From assembly GCA_964636575.1 (NCBI GenBank), contig CAZWSE010000001.1:86960-150959 (forward strand): 64,000 nt of DNA. Direction: 5' to 3'. The position numbers and the translations under genes are program-made. This stretch comes from CAZWSE01 sp964636575. Its GTDB lineage: Bacteria > Pseudomonadota > Alphaproteobacteria > Rhodobacterales > Rhodobacteraceae. Positions 25,587-34,495 of this stretch are shown one piece after another. Numbering within the stretch: position 1 is the stretch's first letter; each line of letters opens with the position of its first letter. The notes under the pieces were generated by a model. It searched no databases. It was given only the letters and a program-made list of their open reading frames with translations, and was not told the DNA's origin.

Positions 25587-25672
25587 ACCGATCTAAGCTC
25601 AATTGGTTACCAATTCTAAACGCTCGCTTTCTAAAGTGAACAAGCTGCAGAACGCGGCAAGGAGCCATCACA

Positions 25673-26407
25673 TTGACGACGCACGGGTGCCAAATACTGC
25701 GAAAAATTCGCAAGGTTATAGGGGTTCACCTCACGCCCGCCGTGCTTGTTGCAGCGTTGGCGACTGCATCTTCGGTAGAAGCTTCTAAATCTGGCAGTCT
25801 CGTTTGTGACGCCGCCGCCGCGGTCGCGTCGGATGCCTATGGCGTACCTCTGGTCGTCATGCGTGCCATCACACGCACTGAAACGGGGCGGTCGCGCAAT
25901 GGTAAGCTCGACCCCTGGCCTTGGACCGTCAACATGGAAGGTGACGGCAAATGGTTCGATAACCGGATTGATGCGCAAATCTATGTCGATGGTCATTTTG
26001 ACCGAGGCGCGCGCAGTTTCGATGTTGGGTGTTTTCAAATAAACTACCGATGGCACGGCCAGGCATTTTCATCAATTGAGGCGATGTTTGATCCAATTCA
26101 AAATGCCAACTACGCCGCGCGATTTTTGCAAAAACTACATGCAGAATTAGGGTCATGGGAACAGGCAGTAGGCGCGTATCATTCCAGAACCCCGAAGTAT
26201 GCAAATCGTTACATCGCAAGATATCGAACCATCATTGCAAGATTGGATGATGGGCAGCCCGAACGGGTTCAAACCGTATCTGACGAACCTACGCAAAATC
26301 AAAATTCGTACCCACTCTTGGTCAAAAAGGCACAGCCGTCACGGTTAGGGTCACTGGTGCCTCTTGGGCGCGGGACGTCCAAGTTGCTTCCCAGTGTAGG
26401 AGGCTAA
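25673..26407 (+). CDS. SltF-like flagellar lytic transglycosylase
   Basis: A 244-residue protein with a signal peptide (about 15-38) and an SLT domain (about 45-175). The catalytic Glu70 is in TRTETGR, followed by LDPWPWTVN and FDVGCFQINYRWHG. Its place in the cluster fits SltF of Rhodobacter sphaeroides, which opens peptidoglycan for the rod and works with a FlgJ lacking its own muramidase. The short FlgJ at 39799-40080 agrees. The start is an unusual TTG, supported by a perfect AAGGAG eight bases upstream and by no ATG giving a better N-terminus. Confidence 0.85.
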   Translation: MTTHGCQILRKIRKVIGVHLTPAVLVAALATASSVEASKSGSLVCDAAAAVASDAYGVPLVVMRAITRTETGRSRNGKLDPWPWTVNMEGDGKWFDNRIDAQIYVDGHFDRGARSFDVGCFQINYRWHGQAFSSIEAMFDPIQNANYAARFLQKLHAELGSWEQAVGAYHSRTPKYANRYIARYRTIIARLDDGQPERVQTVSDEPTQNQNSYPLLVKKAQPSRLGSLVPLGRGTSKLLPSVGG

Positions 26408-26419
26408 ACCATTCCCAAC

Positions 26420-28501
26420 ATGACGATCAAAGCGCTTTTTAGCCCAACCATTTTGTTGGCCGTTGCCCTGATGACGATCATTGTGATGATGATCCTACCG
26501 GTGCCTTCATGGTTGCTGGATATCGGTTTGGCTGCATCTTTCGCGCTGGCCATTCTCATTTTTACGGTGACCTTGTTCATTGAACGGCCACTGGACTTTT
26601 CCGCCTTCCCAACAATCCTTCTTGCGACCCTTATGCTGCGGTTGTCGCTGAATATTTCATCTACAAAACTGATCATCGGACAAGGTCACACAGGAACCGA
26701 TGCGGCTGGCGGTGTAATCGAGGGATTTGCAGAGTTCGTGATGAGCGGCAGCGTCTTTCTTGGATTGGTCGTATTCTGCGTTCTGCTGATTGTGAATTTC
26801 ATGGTCATCACAAAGGGCGCCGCGCGGATGGCCGAAGTGGGGGCGCGGTTTGCCTTGGATGGGATGCCGGGCAAACAACTGGCGATCGATGCAGATATGT
26901 CTGCTGGTGCAATTGACCATGATGAAGCCAAGGCCCGCCGAGAGCGAGAGCTACAAGAGACCACATTCTTTGGATCGCTCGACGGGGCGTCCAAGTTCGT
27001 AAAGGGCGATGCGATTGCAGGATTGCTGATCACGTTGATGAACTTGGTTATGGGGCTGATCATGGGCATAGCTGTGCACGGCATGCCCGTTTCAACCGCG
27101 TTCGAGACCTATGCTATCCTGACCGTCGGCGACGGACTTGTTTCGCAAATTCCGGCAGTCATCATATCTATTGCCTCCGCACTTTTGCTGGCCCGCGGCG
27201 GAGCGACCGGATCAACGGATTTGACTTTGGTCAAACAGTTGGGCCGCTACCCGCCCGCTTTGGCGACGGTTGGTTTGTTGATGGCGCTGTTTGCAATGGT
27301 GCCTGGCTTGCCGTTTGTCCCCTTCATTGTTGGGGCCGCCGTTCTGATGGGTTCCGCGGCCTATATGTACCGCAAAGCCGAAACAGAGGCGGCGAGCAAA
27401 GTTGAGATCACTGTATCCGAAGCCGAGACGCCAGTCGAAAAATCACTAGGGGACGTGTTGGAGCTGGATGATATTCACGTCGAGTTTTCCCCAGATCTGG
27501 TCAACATGGTGCTTGATCCCGGAACGGGTTTGGACGCTCGTATCTCGAATATGCGAACGCATGTTGCGTCGGCGTTTGGGATTATTCTGCCTGAGATCCG
27601 ATTGACCGATAACGGCGGTCTGCCTGTCGGTACTTATGTTTTGCGCATTCAAGGGGTCGAGCAGGCGCGTGCTGTGGTAAACCCGGATCAGGTTCTGGCG
27701 CTCGTTTCGGGTGACGAACAGAACCTGCCTGTCGGGCAAATGACGACCGAACCTGTCTACGGGGCACCTGCGCGATGGATCAATTCCAACGATCAGGAAT
27801 CGGCATCTATCGCGGGTGCGACCATTGTGACCTCAACCGAGATCATCGCGACACACCTTCTCGAAGTCATAAAGCGAAATTTTGCACGCTTGCTGACCTT
27901 GAAATCACTGCGGCGTTTGCTGGCAGAAATGGTCAACATCTCTGATCCTACCCGAGCCGAGGCAAACCGAAAACTGTTGGAAGAACTCATCCCCGACAAA
28001 GTGCCTATCGACGTTCTGCACGCCGTGTTGAAGCTGCTTTTGGACGAGCAAGTCTCCATCCGGAACCTGCCCTTGATCCTTGAGGCCACCGCTGAGGCAC
28101 GCGGTCAAAACGCACAACCCGAAGCGATTTGTGAACATGTGCGACAACGGCTTGGGTTTCAGTTAGTGGCCGAGATGCGCCGCCAAGATGGCAGTCTTCC
28201 GCTATTGCAGCTTGCGCCGGAATGGGAAGACACCTTCAACACGTATCAAGTTGACAGCGACAGAGGCGGATTAGACATCGCTCTGCCGCCGGAGCTTTTC
28301 AATCTGCTTGCAACCCGCGTCAATGATCATGTGACCGATGCAAATGAAAACGGTGTTTTTCCCGCAATTGTCACAAGTACAAGACGACGTCGTTTCATGC
28401 GCACAATGATGCGCGCTAAAGGAATTAACACCCCTGTTTTGTCCTTCGAAGAAATTGGGTTGGACGCGCGACCCGCGCTCGTTGGGATCATCGCTGCATG
28501 A
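26420..28501 (+). CDS. flhA: Flagellar export gate protein FlhA
   Basis: A 693-residue protein: about eight membrane helices in residues 1-320 and a large cytoplasmic domain. The FHIPEP family signature RMAEVGARFALDGMPGKQ with AIDADMSAG is present. FlhA receives chaperone-substrate complexes and drives proton-coupled export. The ATG has no close ribosome site: the nearest AGGAGG (26398-26403) is 16 bases away but only seven from an in-frame ATT at 26411, so the true start may be that rare codon. Confidence 0.96.
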   Translation: MTIKALFSPTILLAVALMTIIVMMILPVPSWLLDIGLAASFALAILIFTVTLFIERPLDFSAFPTILLATLMLRLSLNISSTKLIIGQGHTGTDAAGGVIEGFAEFVMSGSVFLGLVVFCVLLIVNFMVITKGAARMAEVGARFALDGMPGKQLAIDADMSAGAIDHDEAKARRERELQETTFFGSLDGASKFVKGDAIAGLLITLMNLVMGLIMGIAVHGMPVSTAFETYAILTVGDGLVSQIPAVIISIASALLLARGGATGSTDLTLVKQLGRYPPALATVGLLMALFAMVPGLPFVPFIVGAAVLMGSAAYMYRKAETEAASKVEITVSEAETPVEKSLGDVLELDDIHVEFSPDLVNMVLDPGTGLDARISNMRTHVASAFGIILPEIRLTDNGGLPVGTYVLRIQGVEQARAVVNPDQVLALVSGDEQNLPVGQMTTEPVYGAPARWINSNDQESASIAGATIVTSTEIIATHLLEVIKRNFARLLTLKSLRRLLAEMVNISDPTRAEANRKLLEELIPDKVPIDVLHAVLKLLLDEQVSIRNLPLILEATAEARGQNAQPEAICEHVRQRLGFQLVAEMRRQDGSLPLLQLAPEWEDTFNTYQVDSDRGGLDIALPPELFNLLATRVNDHVTDANENGVFPAIVTSTRRRRFMRTMMRAKGINTPVLSFEEIGLDARPALVGIIAA

Positions 28502-29271
28502 TCGAAACGCTGGCCGAAATAGCGGAACTCTTCCAGATTAGTTTCTGGCACACCGCCTTTGTCTTTCTGCGGGTTGGTGCCTTGGTCTCTGTATTGCCAG
28601 CCTTTGGCGAACGCTCTGTTCCGGCGCGGGTCAAATTGATTGTCGCGTTGTCGTTTACCTTGATCGTCAGCCCAGCCGTTCCGCCGTTTCTGGTGGCACC
28701 CGAACTGACAGTTGTTTCGACATACGCGATCACTGAAACGATCATCGGGTTGGCCATCGGTCTCTCGATCCGCTTGTTTGTGTTAGGATTGCAAACAGCC
28801 GGAGCCATCGCAGCACAATCAACATCGCTGTCTCAACTGCTCGGGGGCGCAGCCGCAGACCCGCTTCCGGCGATGGGATACGTTTTGGTCGTCGGGGGAT
28901 TGGCGCTTGCAATGATGACCGGCCTGCACTTGCGGGTCATCGAGGCAGTTGTCTATTCTTACGAAATTTTTCCGGCAGGTCAGTTCCCCGCAGCTTCGAT
29001 TTTGACCGAATGGGGCGTATCGCGGGTGGCTGAAGCCTTCACTTTGGCGTTTACGCTGTCGTCTCCGTTTCTGGTCGCATCGCTGATCTATAATGTAGCG
29101 CTCGGCGTCATCAACAAAGCCATGCCACAGTTAATGGTCGCCTTTGTCGGCGCGCCCGCGATCACCTTGGGCGGTATGATTTTGCTGTTTTTGACAGCAC
29201 CAATCCTACTGTCCGTTTGGGTCACGGCCATGAATGATTTTCTGGCGAACCCCTTCACGGGGACACCATGA
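28498..29271 (+). CDS. fliR: Flagellar biosynthesis protein FliR
   Basis: A 257-residue inner-membrane protein of the export gate with about six helices. Typical features are FQISFWHTAFVFLRVGAL at the N-terminus, the central LQTAGAIAAQSTSLSQLLGG and the VALGVINKAMPQL block. The ATG overlaps the flhA stop and its stop overlaps flhB (both ATGA), so flhA-fliR-flhB are translated together. Confidence 0.95.
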   Translation: MIETLAEIAELFQISFWHTAFVFLRVGALVSVLPAFGERSVPARVKLIVALSFTLIVSPAVPPFLVAPELTVVSTYAITETIIGLAIGLSIRLFVLGLQTAGAIAAQSTSLSQLLGGAAADPLPAMGYVLVVGGLALAMMTGLHLRVIEAVVYSYEIFPAGQFPAASILTEWGVSRVAEAFTLAFTLSSPFLVASLIYNVALGVINKAMPQLMVAFVGAPAITLGGMILLFLTAPILLSVWVTAMNDFLANPFTGTP

Positions 29272-30356
29272 GCGGACAAGATGATGACAGTGAAAAGTCC
29301 TTTGACCCGACTCCGCAGAAGCTGGAAGAGGCCCGCAAGAAGGGTGAGATCCCGCGGTCTCAAGACATCTCTACCGCCGCGGCCTATGCTGGTTTTCTGG
29401 TGGCTGCATTGGCAGTGGGCGGCTACGCGATGACACAAACAGCGTCTGGGTTGATGACGTTTCTCGATCAACCCGAGCGACTGGCACCGCGCCTGTTTTC
29501 TGGCACGTCGAGTGCAGTGACCAGTCAAACTGTTCTGGCCTCAGTGTCGCACTTGGCGCCTTGGATCGCGGTGCCTGGGCTCAGCGTATTGCTGGCCATT
29601 CTTGCACAGCGCAGTTTTTTGGTTACCGGCAGCAAGCTGAAACCGAAACTGTCGCGGATCTCGCTCATTTCAAACGCGAAGAACAAGTTTGGCCGATCTG
29701 GTCTGTTTGAGTTTTTCAAAAGCTTTGTAAAGCTTTGCATCTATTCGGTGCTGGTCGGTGTCTTTTTGAACAGCCGTCTTGAAGAGATCATCGCCTTGCC
29801 GAACGCGAATATGCAACTTGCGATCTCAACACTTCTTGGCCTGCTCGTTCAGTTCCTTGCGATTGTTCTGGCGATTGCCTTGGCCATTGGGTTCGTTGAT
29901 TTGACTTGGCAACATGCCGAGCACCACCGGAAGAACATGATGTCCCGCAAGGAAATCATGGATGAGATGAAGAATACCGAAGGCGATCCGCAACTGAAGA
30001 ACCAACGCAGGCAGCGTGGTTACGAAATTGCGATGTCTCAAATGATGGTTGATGTGGAAAAGGCCAACGTCGTTGTCGTGAACCCTACCCATTACGCGGT
30101 TGCGCTGACGTGGAGCAGACTGCCTGGCGAAGCGCCTGTTTGCGTGGCCAAAGGGGTCGATGAGATTGCGGGCAAAATCCGGGAGGTTGCCCAGCAACAC
30201 GGGGTGCCGATCCATAGTGATCCGCCCACAGCCCGTGCCATTCATGCGGCGACGGACATTGGACAAGAAATTGAACCAGACCAGTACCGCGCCGTTGCAG
30301 CCGCAATCCGCTTTGCTGAAGCGATGCGTACCAAGGCGCGGGCGCGGGGTCTTTAA
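29268..30356 (+). CDS. flhB: Flagellar export switch protein FlhB
   Basis: A 362-residue protein with four membrane helices and a cytoplasmic autocleavage domain. The cleavage motif is Asn272-Pro-Thr-His275 (VVNPTHYAVAL). The N-terminus DSEKSFDPTPQKLEEARKKG is diagnostic. FlhB switches export from rod/hook to filament substrates together with FliK. Its TAA shares a base with the next start (TAATG). Confidence 0.97.
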   Translation: MSGQDDDSEKSFDPTPQKLEEARKKGEIPRSQDISTAAAYAGFLVAALAVGGYAMTQTASGLMTFLDQPERLAPRLFSGTSSAVTSQTVLASVSHLAPWIAVPGLSVLLAILAQRSFLVTGSKLKPKLSRISLISNAKNKFGRSGLFEFFKSFVKLCIYSVLVGVFLNSRLEEIIALPNANMQLAISTLLGLLVQFLAIVLAIALAIGFVDLTWQHAEHHRKNMMSRKEIMDEMKNTEGDPQLKNQRRQRGYEIAMSQMMVDVEKANVVVVNPTHYAVALTWSRLPGEAPVCVAKGVDEIAGKIREVAQQHGVPIHSDPPTARAIHAATDIGQEIEPDQYRAVAAAIRFAEAMRTKARARGL

Positions 30357-30751
30357 TGTCGCAAATTCATCAACTTTGCCAAGTGACGGCCATGGCTTAT
30401 GAAAAAGAGCTGGCCGCTGTGCAGCCACTTCTGGACGAAGAAGCCAAGATCAGAGCAGACCTCGCCAAGCTGGACAAACAAGTATCGGAGGCTCAACAAC
30501 GGTCAGATCTAGGATCGATGCAAGCCATCGGAGCGGATGTGATTTGGCAGGCTTGGGCGGGGCGCGCGCGATCTCAGCTAAACATAAGCCTAGCGCAGGT
30601 TCTTGCCCGAAAGGCGCAGGTGATGGCGCGGATCAGGAAAGCTTTTGGACGCAAAAGAGTGGCCGAGCAACTGCTGTCCCAAACCCAAGACGAGCAAAAG
30701 AAAAAGGCTGCAGCGGCGGCGCTACAGGTTGCAATCGACAGCCATTTTTAG
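30356..30751 (+). CDS. Small coiled-coil protein after flhB, FliJ-like
   Basis: A 131-residue protein made almost entirely of charged helix with coiled-coil character (AYEKELAAVQPLLDEEAKIR, KAFGRKRVAEQLLSQTQDEQ). It has no signal or membrane segment. Size and composition match FliJ, the central stalk of the FliI export ATPase, and no fliJ follows fliI in this cluster. The identity is an inference. It is coupled to flhB by TAATG and converges with the second fliL-like gene seven bases downstream. Confidence 0.5.
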   Translation: MSQIHQLCQVTAMAYEKELAAVQPLLDEEAKIRADLAKLDKQVSEAQQRSDLGSMQAIGADVIWQAWAGRARSQLNISLAQVLARKAQVMARIRKAFGRKRVAEQLLSQTQDEQKKKAAAAALQVAIDSHF

Positions 30752-30758
30752 GGTCGTT

Positions 30759-31235
30759 TCACATGTCTTGCCGCACAAAGTCGGAAATCAGAATATCATA
30801 GACCATATCCGGAAATTCGCGTTTGGCGACTTCTCGCAAAGACTGACGCAAAAGATCCATCCGGCTGGCACCTGTGAACTCGCCTTCAAATCCGCCAATG
30901 TTTGCATGATCAAAAAGGGCTTGCAGGAACAAGTCCCTCAGCTTGGGTTCATGGGAAAACATATCTTGCGATGTTCCCGCTTTGACTTCTACGCTAAGCG
31001 ACAAAACCACCAGCGACGAAACGCGTTCATTCTTGACCACCGGAACGACAAACTGGTTGCTCAGTTTGACATACTCCCGCTCGGCCTCCATTTCCTCTTC
31101 TTTCTCTTTGGCGGCCTTTTCAGCCATCGCCGCCGCCTCTTCAGGGTCTGGCGCTGGGCGCAGAAAAACCCCTGCTCCGACACCGGCGCCGGTGCCGATA
31201 AGAAATAGAAGAACCGGAAGCAATTTTTTCAGCAC
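30759..31235 (-). CDS. Second FliL-family protein
   Basis: A 158-residue protein with an N-terminal membrane helix (about 5-25, glycine-rich), an Ala/Glu-rich charged linker (about 30-55) and a periplasmic FliL-like domain (YVKLSNQFVVPVVKNERVSSLVVLSLSVEV). It ends ILISDFVRQDM, like the FliL C-terminus. It differs clearly from FliL at 20900-21385, so this looks like a diverged paralogue with its own role near the L ring genes. The start is GTG with AAGGA eight bases upstream. It lies 12 bases after flgH in the flgF-G-A-H run. Confidence 0.75.
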   Translation of the reverse strand: MLKKLLPVLLFLIGTGAGVGAGVFLRPAPDPEEAAAMAEKAAKEKEEEMEAEREYVKLSNQFVVPVVKNERVSSLVVLSLSVEVKAGTSQDMFSHEPKLRDLFLQALFDHANIGGFEGEFTGASRMDLLRQSLREVAKREFPDMVYDILISDFVRQDM

Positions 31236-31247
31236 AGGTGTTTTCCT

Positions 31248-31964
31248 TTAGAATGGAAGAATGGCATCAAGGATCTGTTGTCCGTAACGGGGTTGCTGCA
31301 CGTCTGTGATTTGCCCGCGCCCCCCATAAGACACCCGAGCGGATGCGATTTTGTCGTAGGTAATCTCATTCTGGCGCGAGATATCTGCGGGGCGCACATA
31401 GCCGGCTACCATTAGTTCGCGCAGCTCAAAATTCACCCGCAATTCCTGCGAACCACTGATCGACAGGACCCCATTCGGCAGAACGTCAACGATCGTTGCC
31501 GCAATCCGCAGAGTCAGCTTTTCGTTTCGCCGTACAGATCCATCGCCGCTGGCGGTGCTGGCGGATTGTACATCCACCGCGCTTTCCAGCGTCGTTCCGT
31601 CGCCAACCCGTTGAGGCAATCCAAACAGTTCTGGCACGCCCATCGTTTGGTTGGCGGACCTTGATCGGTCTGTTGCATTGGAGATTTCGGCTTTGTCATC
31701 AATCTCAATCACGACGGTCAGAATGTCGCCACGTTGAATGGCGCGGCGGTCGCCCAAAAGCGATTGCCGCTCGCCGCTCCAAAGGGAAGCCTGATCGGTC
31801 GGATCCGATGAGGCCAGCTGGGTTGGAAGCCCCGGCGACATCATTGCATTGTGCTCAACCGTATCCATTGTCGGCGTCATGCTGGGGGCCTTGCCGAGAT
31901 GATCACGGCTGCTACATCCCGCTATCAACGCGGTGCCTAGAACAAGTGGAAACATATACTTCAT
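31248..31964 (-). CDS. flgH: Flagellar L-ring lipoprotein FlgH
   Basis: A 238-residue outer-membrane lipoprotein. The lipobox LIAGC places the lipidated Cys at 17. The mature protein contains SLWSGERQSLLGDRRAIQRGDILTVVIEIDDKAEISN and the C-terminal QPRYGQQILDAILPF, as in the family. It forms the L ring in the outer membrane. The gene follows flgA with a nine-base gap. Confidence 0.95.
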   Translation of the reverse strand: MKYMFPLVLGTALIAGCSSRDHLGKAPSMTPTMDTVEHNAMMSPGLPTQLASSDPTDQASLWSGERQSLLGDRRAIQRGDILTVVIEIDDKAEISNATDRSRSANQTMGVPELFGLPQRVGDGTTLESAVDVQSASTASGDGSVRRNEKLTLRIAATIVDVLPNGVLSISGSQELRVNFELRELMVAGYVRPADISRQNEITYDKIASARVSYGGRGQITDVQQPRYGQQILDAILPF

Positions 31965-31973
31965 TGTAAAATC

Positions 31974-32393
31974 CTAATTCGTTACCTGAATTGAGCCGTC
32001 ACTTTGAATTTGACCAAACAAAGTGGCCTTGGAAGACAGGTTCATCACCCGAACAATGTCCCCAACACCGCCACGGGCAAGTGCGCGCCCTTCGGTCGAA
32101 ATGCGCAGTCCTGATTGATCAAACACCAGCGGGACGACCTGATTGCGTTCGATCAAGGCTGGGGGTCCGATTTCACCGTGGCGCACCGGCCGCCCTGCAT
32201 AGAGAGAGACTTTCGCTTCCTGCCCGATCACATCGTCAACAGATTGGAACACGCCTTGGATTGTTTTGGCATCAAGGCGAAGATCGTCGGCTGTAATCAC
32301 AGTGCCTGCCCGAAGTGTTCGCAAAGGCACAACGCTGTCCGCAAACGCCTGTGTCGACATGATCGCCGCAATGAAGCCAAAAACAATTTTCAT
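31974..32393 (-). CDS. flgA: Flagella basal-body P-ring assembly protein FlgA
   Basis: A 139-residue periplasmic chaperone of FlgI with a signal peptide (about 1-18) and a SAF domain (LRAGTVITADDLRLDAKTI; GRPVRHGEIGPPALIERNQVV). It is short, lacking the extra N-terminal domain of enterobacterial FlgA, as is common in alphaproteobacteria. Its ATG overlaps the flgG stop (ATGA). Confidence 0.92.
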   Translation of the reverse strand: MKIVFGFIAAIMSTQAFADSVVPLRTLRAGTVITADDLRLDAKTIQGVFQSVDDVIGQEAKVSLYAGRPVRHGEIGPPALIERNQVVPLVFDQSGLRISTEGRALARGGVGDIVRVMNLSSKATLFGQIQSDGSIQVTN

Positions 32394-33175
32394 CGGACTT
32401 GCGCCGTTGCGCCCATCATTTGGTCGGCGGCCGATATGACTTTTGCGTTCATCTCATAGCCACGTTGAGCTTCGATCAACTCGGTTACTTCGCGGACGGC
32501 ATCTACAGAACTGTCTTCCAGATACCCTTGCCGCACGGTTCCCAACCCATCCAATCCAGGGGTCGACACCAGCGCAGGGCCGGAGGCTTCGGTTTCGGTG
32601 AACAAATTGCCTCCGATCGCCTCAAGACCTTTGGCATTGGTGAACCCGGATAGGGTGAACTGTCCAAGAAGTTGGGCCTCAGTAGCATCCGCGAAGTAGG
32701 CGTAAACCTCGCCGTCTGCATTGATCGAAATGCTGCGGGCGTCGGCCGGAATGACGACTTCCGGAGACACCGGAAATCCATCGGACGTCACGATTAGCCC
32801 TTCTCCGGTGCGTTTGAGACTGCCGTCGCGTGTGTATGCAGCCTGCCCACTTGGAAGCGTGACCTCAAGATAGCCATTGCCGTCAATCGCCAGATCAAGA
32901 TCGGCGCCCGTGGCAGACAGGGACCCCTGTGCCAGATTGACGGTCACCGCAGAGGGCCGAACCCCAAGACCTAGCTGCACACCCGTCGGCAAAACTGTTC
33001 CATCAGCTGCATTTACAGTGCCGGCGCGAGACATCTGCTGATAGTGCAGATCAGCGAATTCGGCGCGACGTGCGTTGTAGCCAGTAGTGCTCATGTTCGA
33101 GAGGTTGTTGGCGATGGTTTCGACCCGCATTTGCTGGGCGCTCATACCTGTGGCTGCAATCTTGAGGGCGCGCAT
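32390..33175 (-). CDS. flgG: Flagellar distal rod protein FlgG
   Basis: A 261-residue rod protein. It starts MRALKIAATGM with ETIANNLSNMSTTGYNARRAEFADLHYQ, the FlgG hallmark, and ends VTELIEAQRGYEMNAKVISAADQMM. It forms the distal rod that passes through the P and L rings. AAGGAG lies six bases upstream of the ATG. It follows flgF by 21 bases. Confidence 0.96.
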   Translation of the reverse strand: MRALKIAATGMSAQQMRVETIANNLSNMSTTGYNARRAEFADLHYQQMSRAGTVNAADGTVLPTGVQLGLGVRPSAVTVNLAQGSLSATGADLDLAIDGNGYLEVTLPSGQAAYTRDGSLKRTGEGLIVTSDGFPVSPEVVIPADARSISINADGEVYAYFADATEAQLLGQFTLSGFTNAKGLEAIGGNLFTETEASGPALVSTPGLDGLGTVRQGYLEDSSVDAVREVTELIEAQRGYEMNAKVISAADQMMGATAQVR

Positions 33176-33196
33176 GGGCGTCTCCTTTGGTTTGGG

Positions 33197-33910
33197 TTAC
33201 TTGGTCAGGGCTTTGATGGCGGTTCGGATGCGTTCGTCTTCGGCTTCGGCGAAGCTTTGACCCATCTCGTAGGCGCGCTGCACTTCGATCATGCGCGCAA
33301 TCTGCAACACGGAATTGACGTTTGATCCTTCAAGAAACCCTTGAACGACGCGCCCGCTCTCCGCGGGCTCAACCCCGGATGGGGCATCGAACAGAATGCC
33401 GGATTGGCGGGTCATCTGTGTTGGATCAACAGGCACCACAAGTCCGAGTTGGCCAAGCGGAGTACCGCCAGCACTGATCGTGCCATCGCTTGCAACAGAC
33501 AGATCACTGGCATCAGGAGGAATGAAAACTGGGGCCCCGCCCGCATCAAGAACACGGTATCCGTCGTTGGTCACCAGATCACCTTCGGCATTGGGGGTAA
33601 AGCTGCCTGCGCGGGTAAGCCTTTCGCCCTGCGGTGTCTCGATCAGGAAGAAGGCATCGCCTTCGATTGCGAAATCAAACTGGCCGCCCGTTTGGGTCAA
33701 CACCCCTTGTGCGTAAGATGTGTTGCGCACGTTCCCGTTTGCCATCGATAGGGACGGACCCTCTTCGACTGCTTGCACGTATTCCGAGAAGATGACGCCT
33801 TCTTGGCGGTAACCCGTCGTGTTTGCATTTGCGATGTTGTTGGCGACCACTTGCATTTCACGCATCAAGCCTGATTGACGGGTCAGCGTTGTGTATCCAG
33901 CGTTGTCCAT
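33197..33910 (-). CDS. flgF: Flagellar proximal rod protein FlgF
   Basis: A 237-residue rod protein of the FlgF type: YTTLTRQSGLMREMQVVANNIANANTTGYRQEG at the N-terminus and the C-terminal IARMIEVQRAYEMGQSFAEAEDERI. It is slightly shorter than FlgG and lies before it, as usual. AGGA precedes the ATG. The fliQ stop lies three bases upstream of it. Confidence 0.93.
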   Translation of the reverse strand: MDNAGYTTLTRQSGLMREMQVVANNIANANTTGYRQEGVIFSEYVQAVEEGPSLSMANGNVRNTSYAQGVLTQTGGQFDFAIEGDAFFLIETPQGERLTRAGSFTPNAEGDLVTNDGYRVLDAGGAPVFIPPDASDLSVASDGTISAGGTPLGQLGLVVPVDPTQMTRQSGILFDAPSGVEPAESGRVVQGFLEGSNVNSVLQIARMIEVQRAYEMGQSFAEAEDERIRTAIKALTK

Positions 33911-33913
33911 GTC

Positions 33914-34183
33914 TTATCCTGCTGCAATTAATGGAATGATCTGGCCTTGGAAAAACGAGACCAGTGATTGCGTCATAAACCCCATCGACACCCAGAAAAC
34001 GGCGACGATAGCGGCAAGTTTTGGAACAAAAGTCAGCGTCATTTCTTGAATGGAGGTCAGGGCCTGAAAAAGGCCAACGACCAAACCAGCCACCAAAGCA
34101 ACGCTCAAGATCGGAACCGACATGACCACCGCGACCCATAGGCCTTGTCTAAGCGTGTCGAAGAAAACGATCTCGGTCAGCAT
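33914..34183 (-). CDS. fliQ: Flagellar biosynthesis protein FliQ
   Basis: An 89-residue protein with two membrane helices forming a hairpin, part of the FliPQR export gate. Signature text is VALVAGLVVGLFQALTSIQE followed by TLTFVPKLAAI. The start at 34183 (MLTEIVFF) gives the normal length and lies four bases after the fliE stop; the open frame extends to 34225 within fliE, giving a non-family leader. No strong ribosome site is visible, so translation may depend on coupling. Confidence 0.94.
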   Translation of the reverse strand: MLTEIVFFDTLRQGLWVAVVMSVPILSVALVAGLVVGLFQALTSIQEMTLTFVPKLAAIVAVFWVSMGFMTQSLVSFFQGQIIPLIAAG

Positions 34184-34187
34184 CCGA

Positions 34188-34472
34188 CTACACCGGCATC
34201 CGAAGAATTTCTTGGTAAGCCTCAACGACTTTGTTGCGCACAGTCACGGCTGTTTCCACGGCCAGTTCTGATTGAGCAAGCGCATGCACCAATGCATGCG
34301 GGTCGGCGCCACCCATCATTGCGGCTTGGGCGGTTTGCTCTCCGGTTTGGACTGTGGTTGCAAAGTCTTGGAGAACTTGGGTGAATTGTCCCGCACCGCC
34401 ATTGGCGTTTGGTTCTGTAGCGGGTCGTGCGGCCGAGTATTTCTGGGCGGCGGAAAGTAAGTTGATATCCAT
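34188..34472 (-). CDS. fliE: Flagellar hook-basal body complex protein FliE
   Basis: A 94-residue MS-ring/rod adaptor. The C-terminal block SELAVETAVTVRNKVVEAYQEILRMPV is the FliE signature. It sits between flgC and fliQ, the standard order flgB-flgC-fliE-fliQ. Confidence 0.94.
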   Translation of the reverse strand: MDINLLSAAQKYSAARPATEPNANGGAGQFTQVLQDFATTVQTGEQTAQAAMMGGADPHALVHALAQSELAVETAVTVRNKVVEAYQEILRMPV

Positions 34473-34495
34473 TCTGGATGTCCTTTCGTTGAGTT

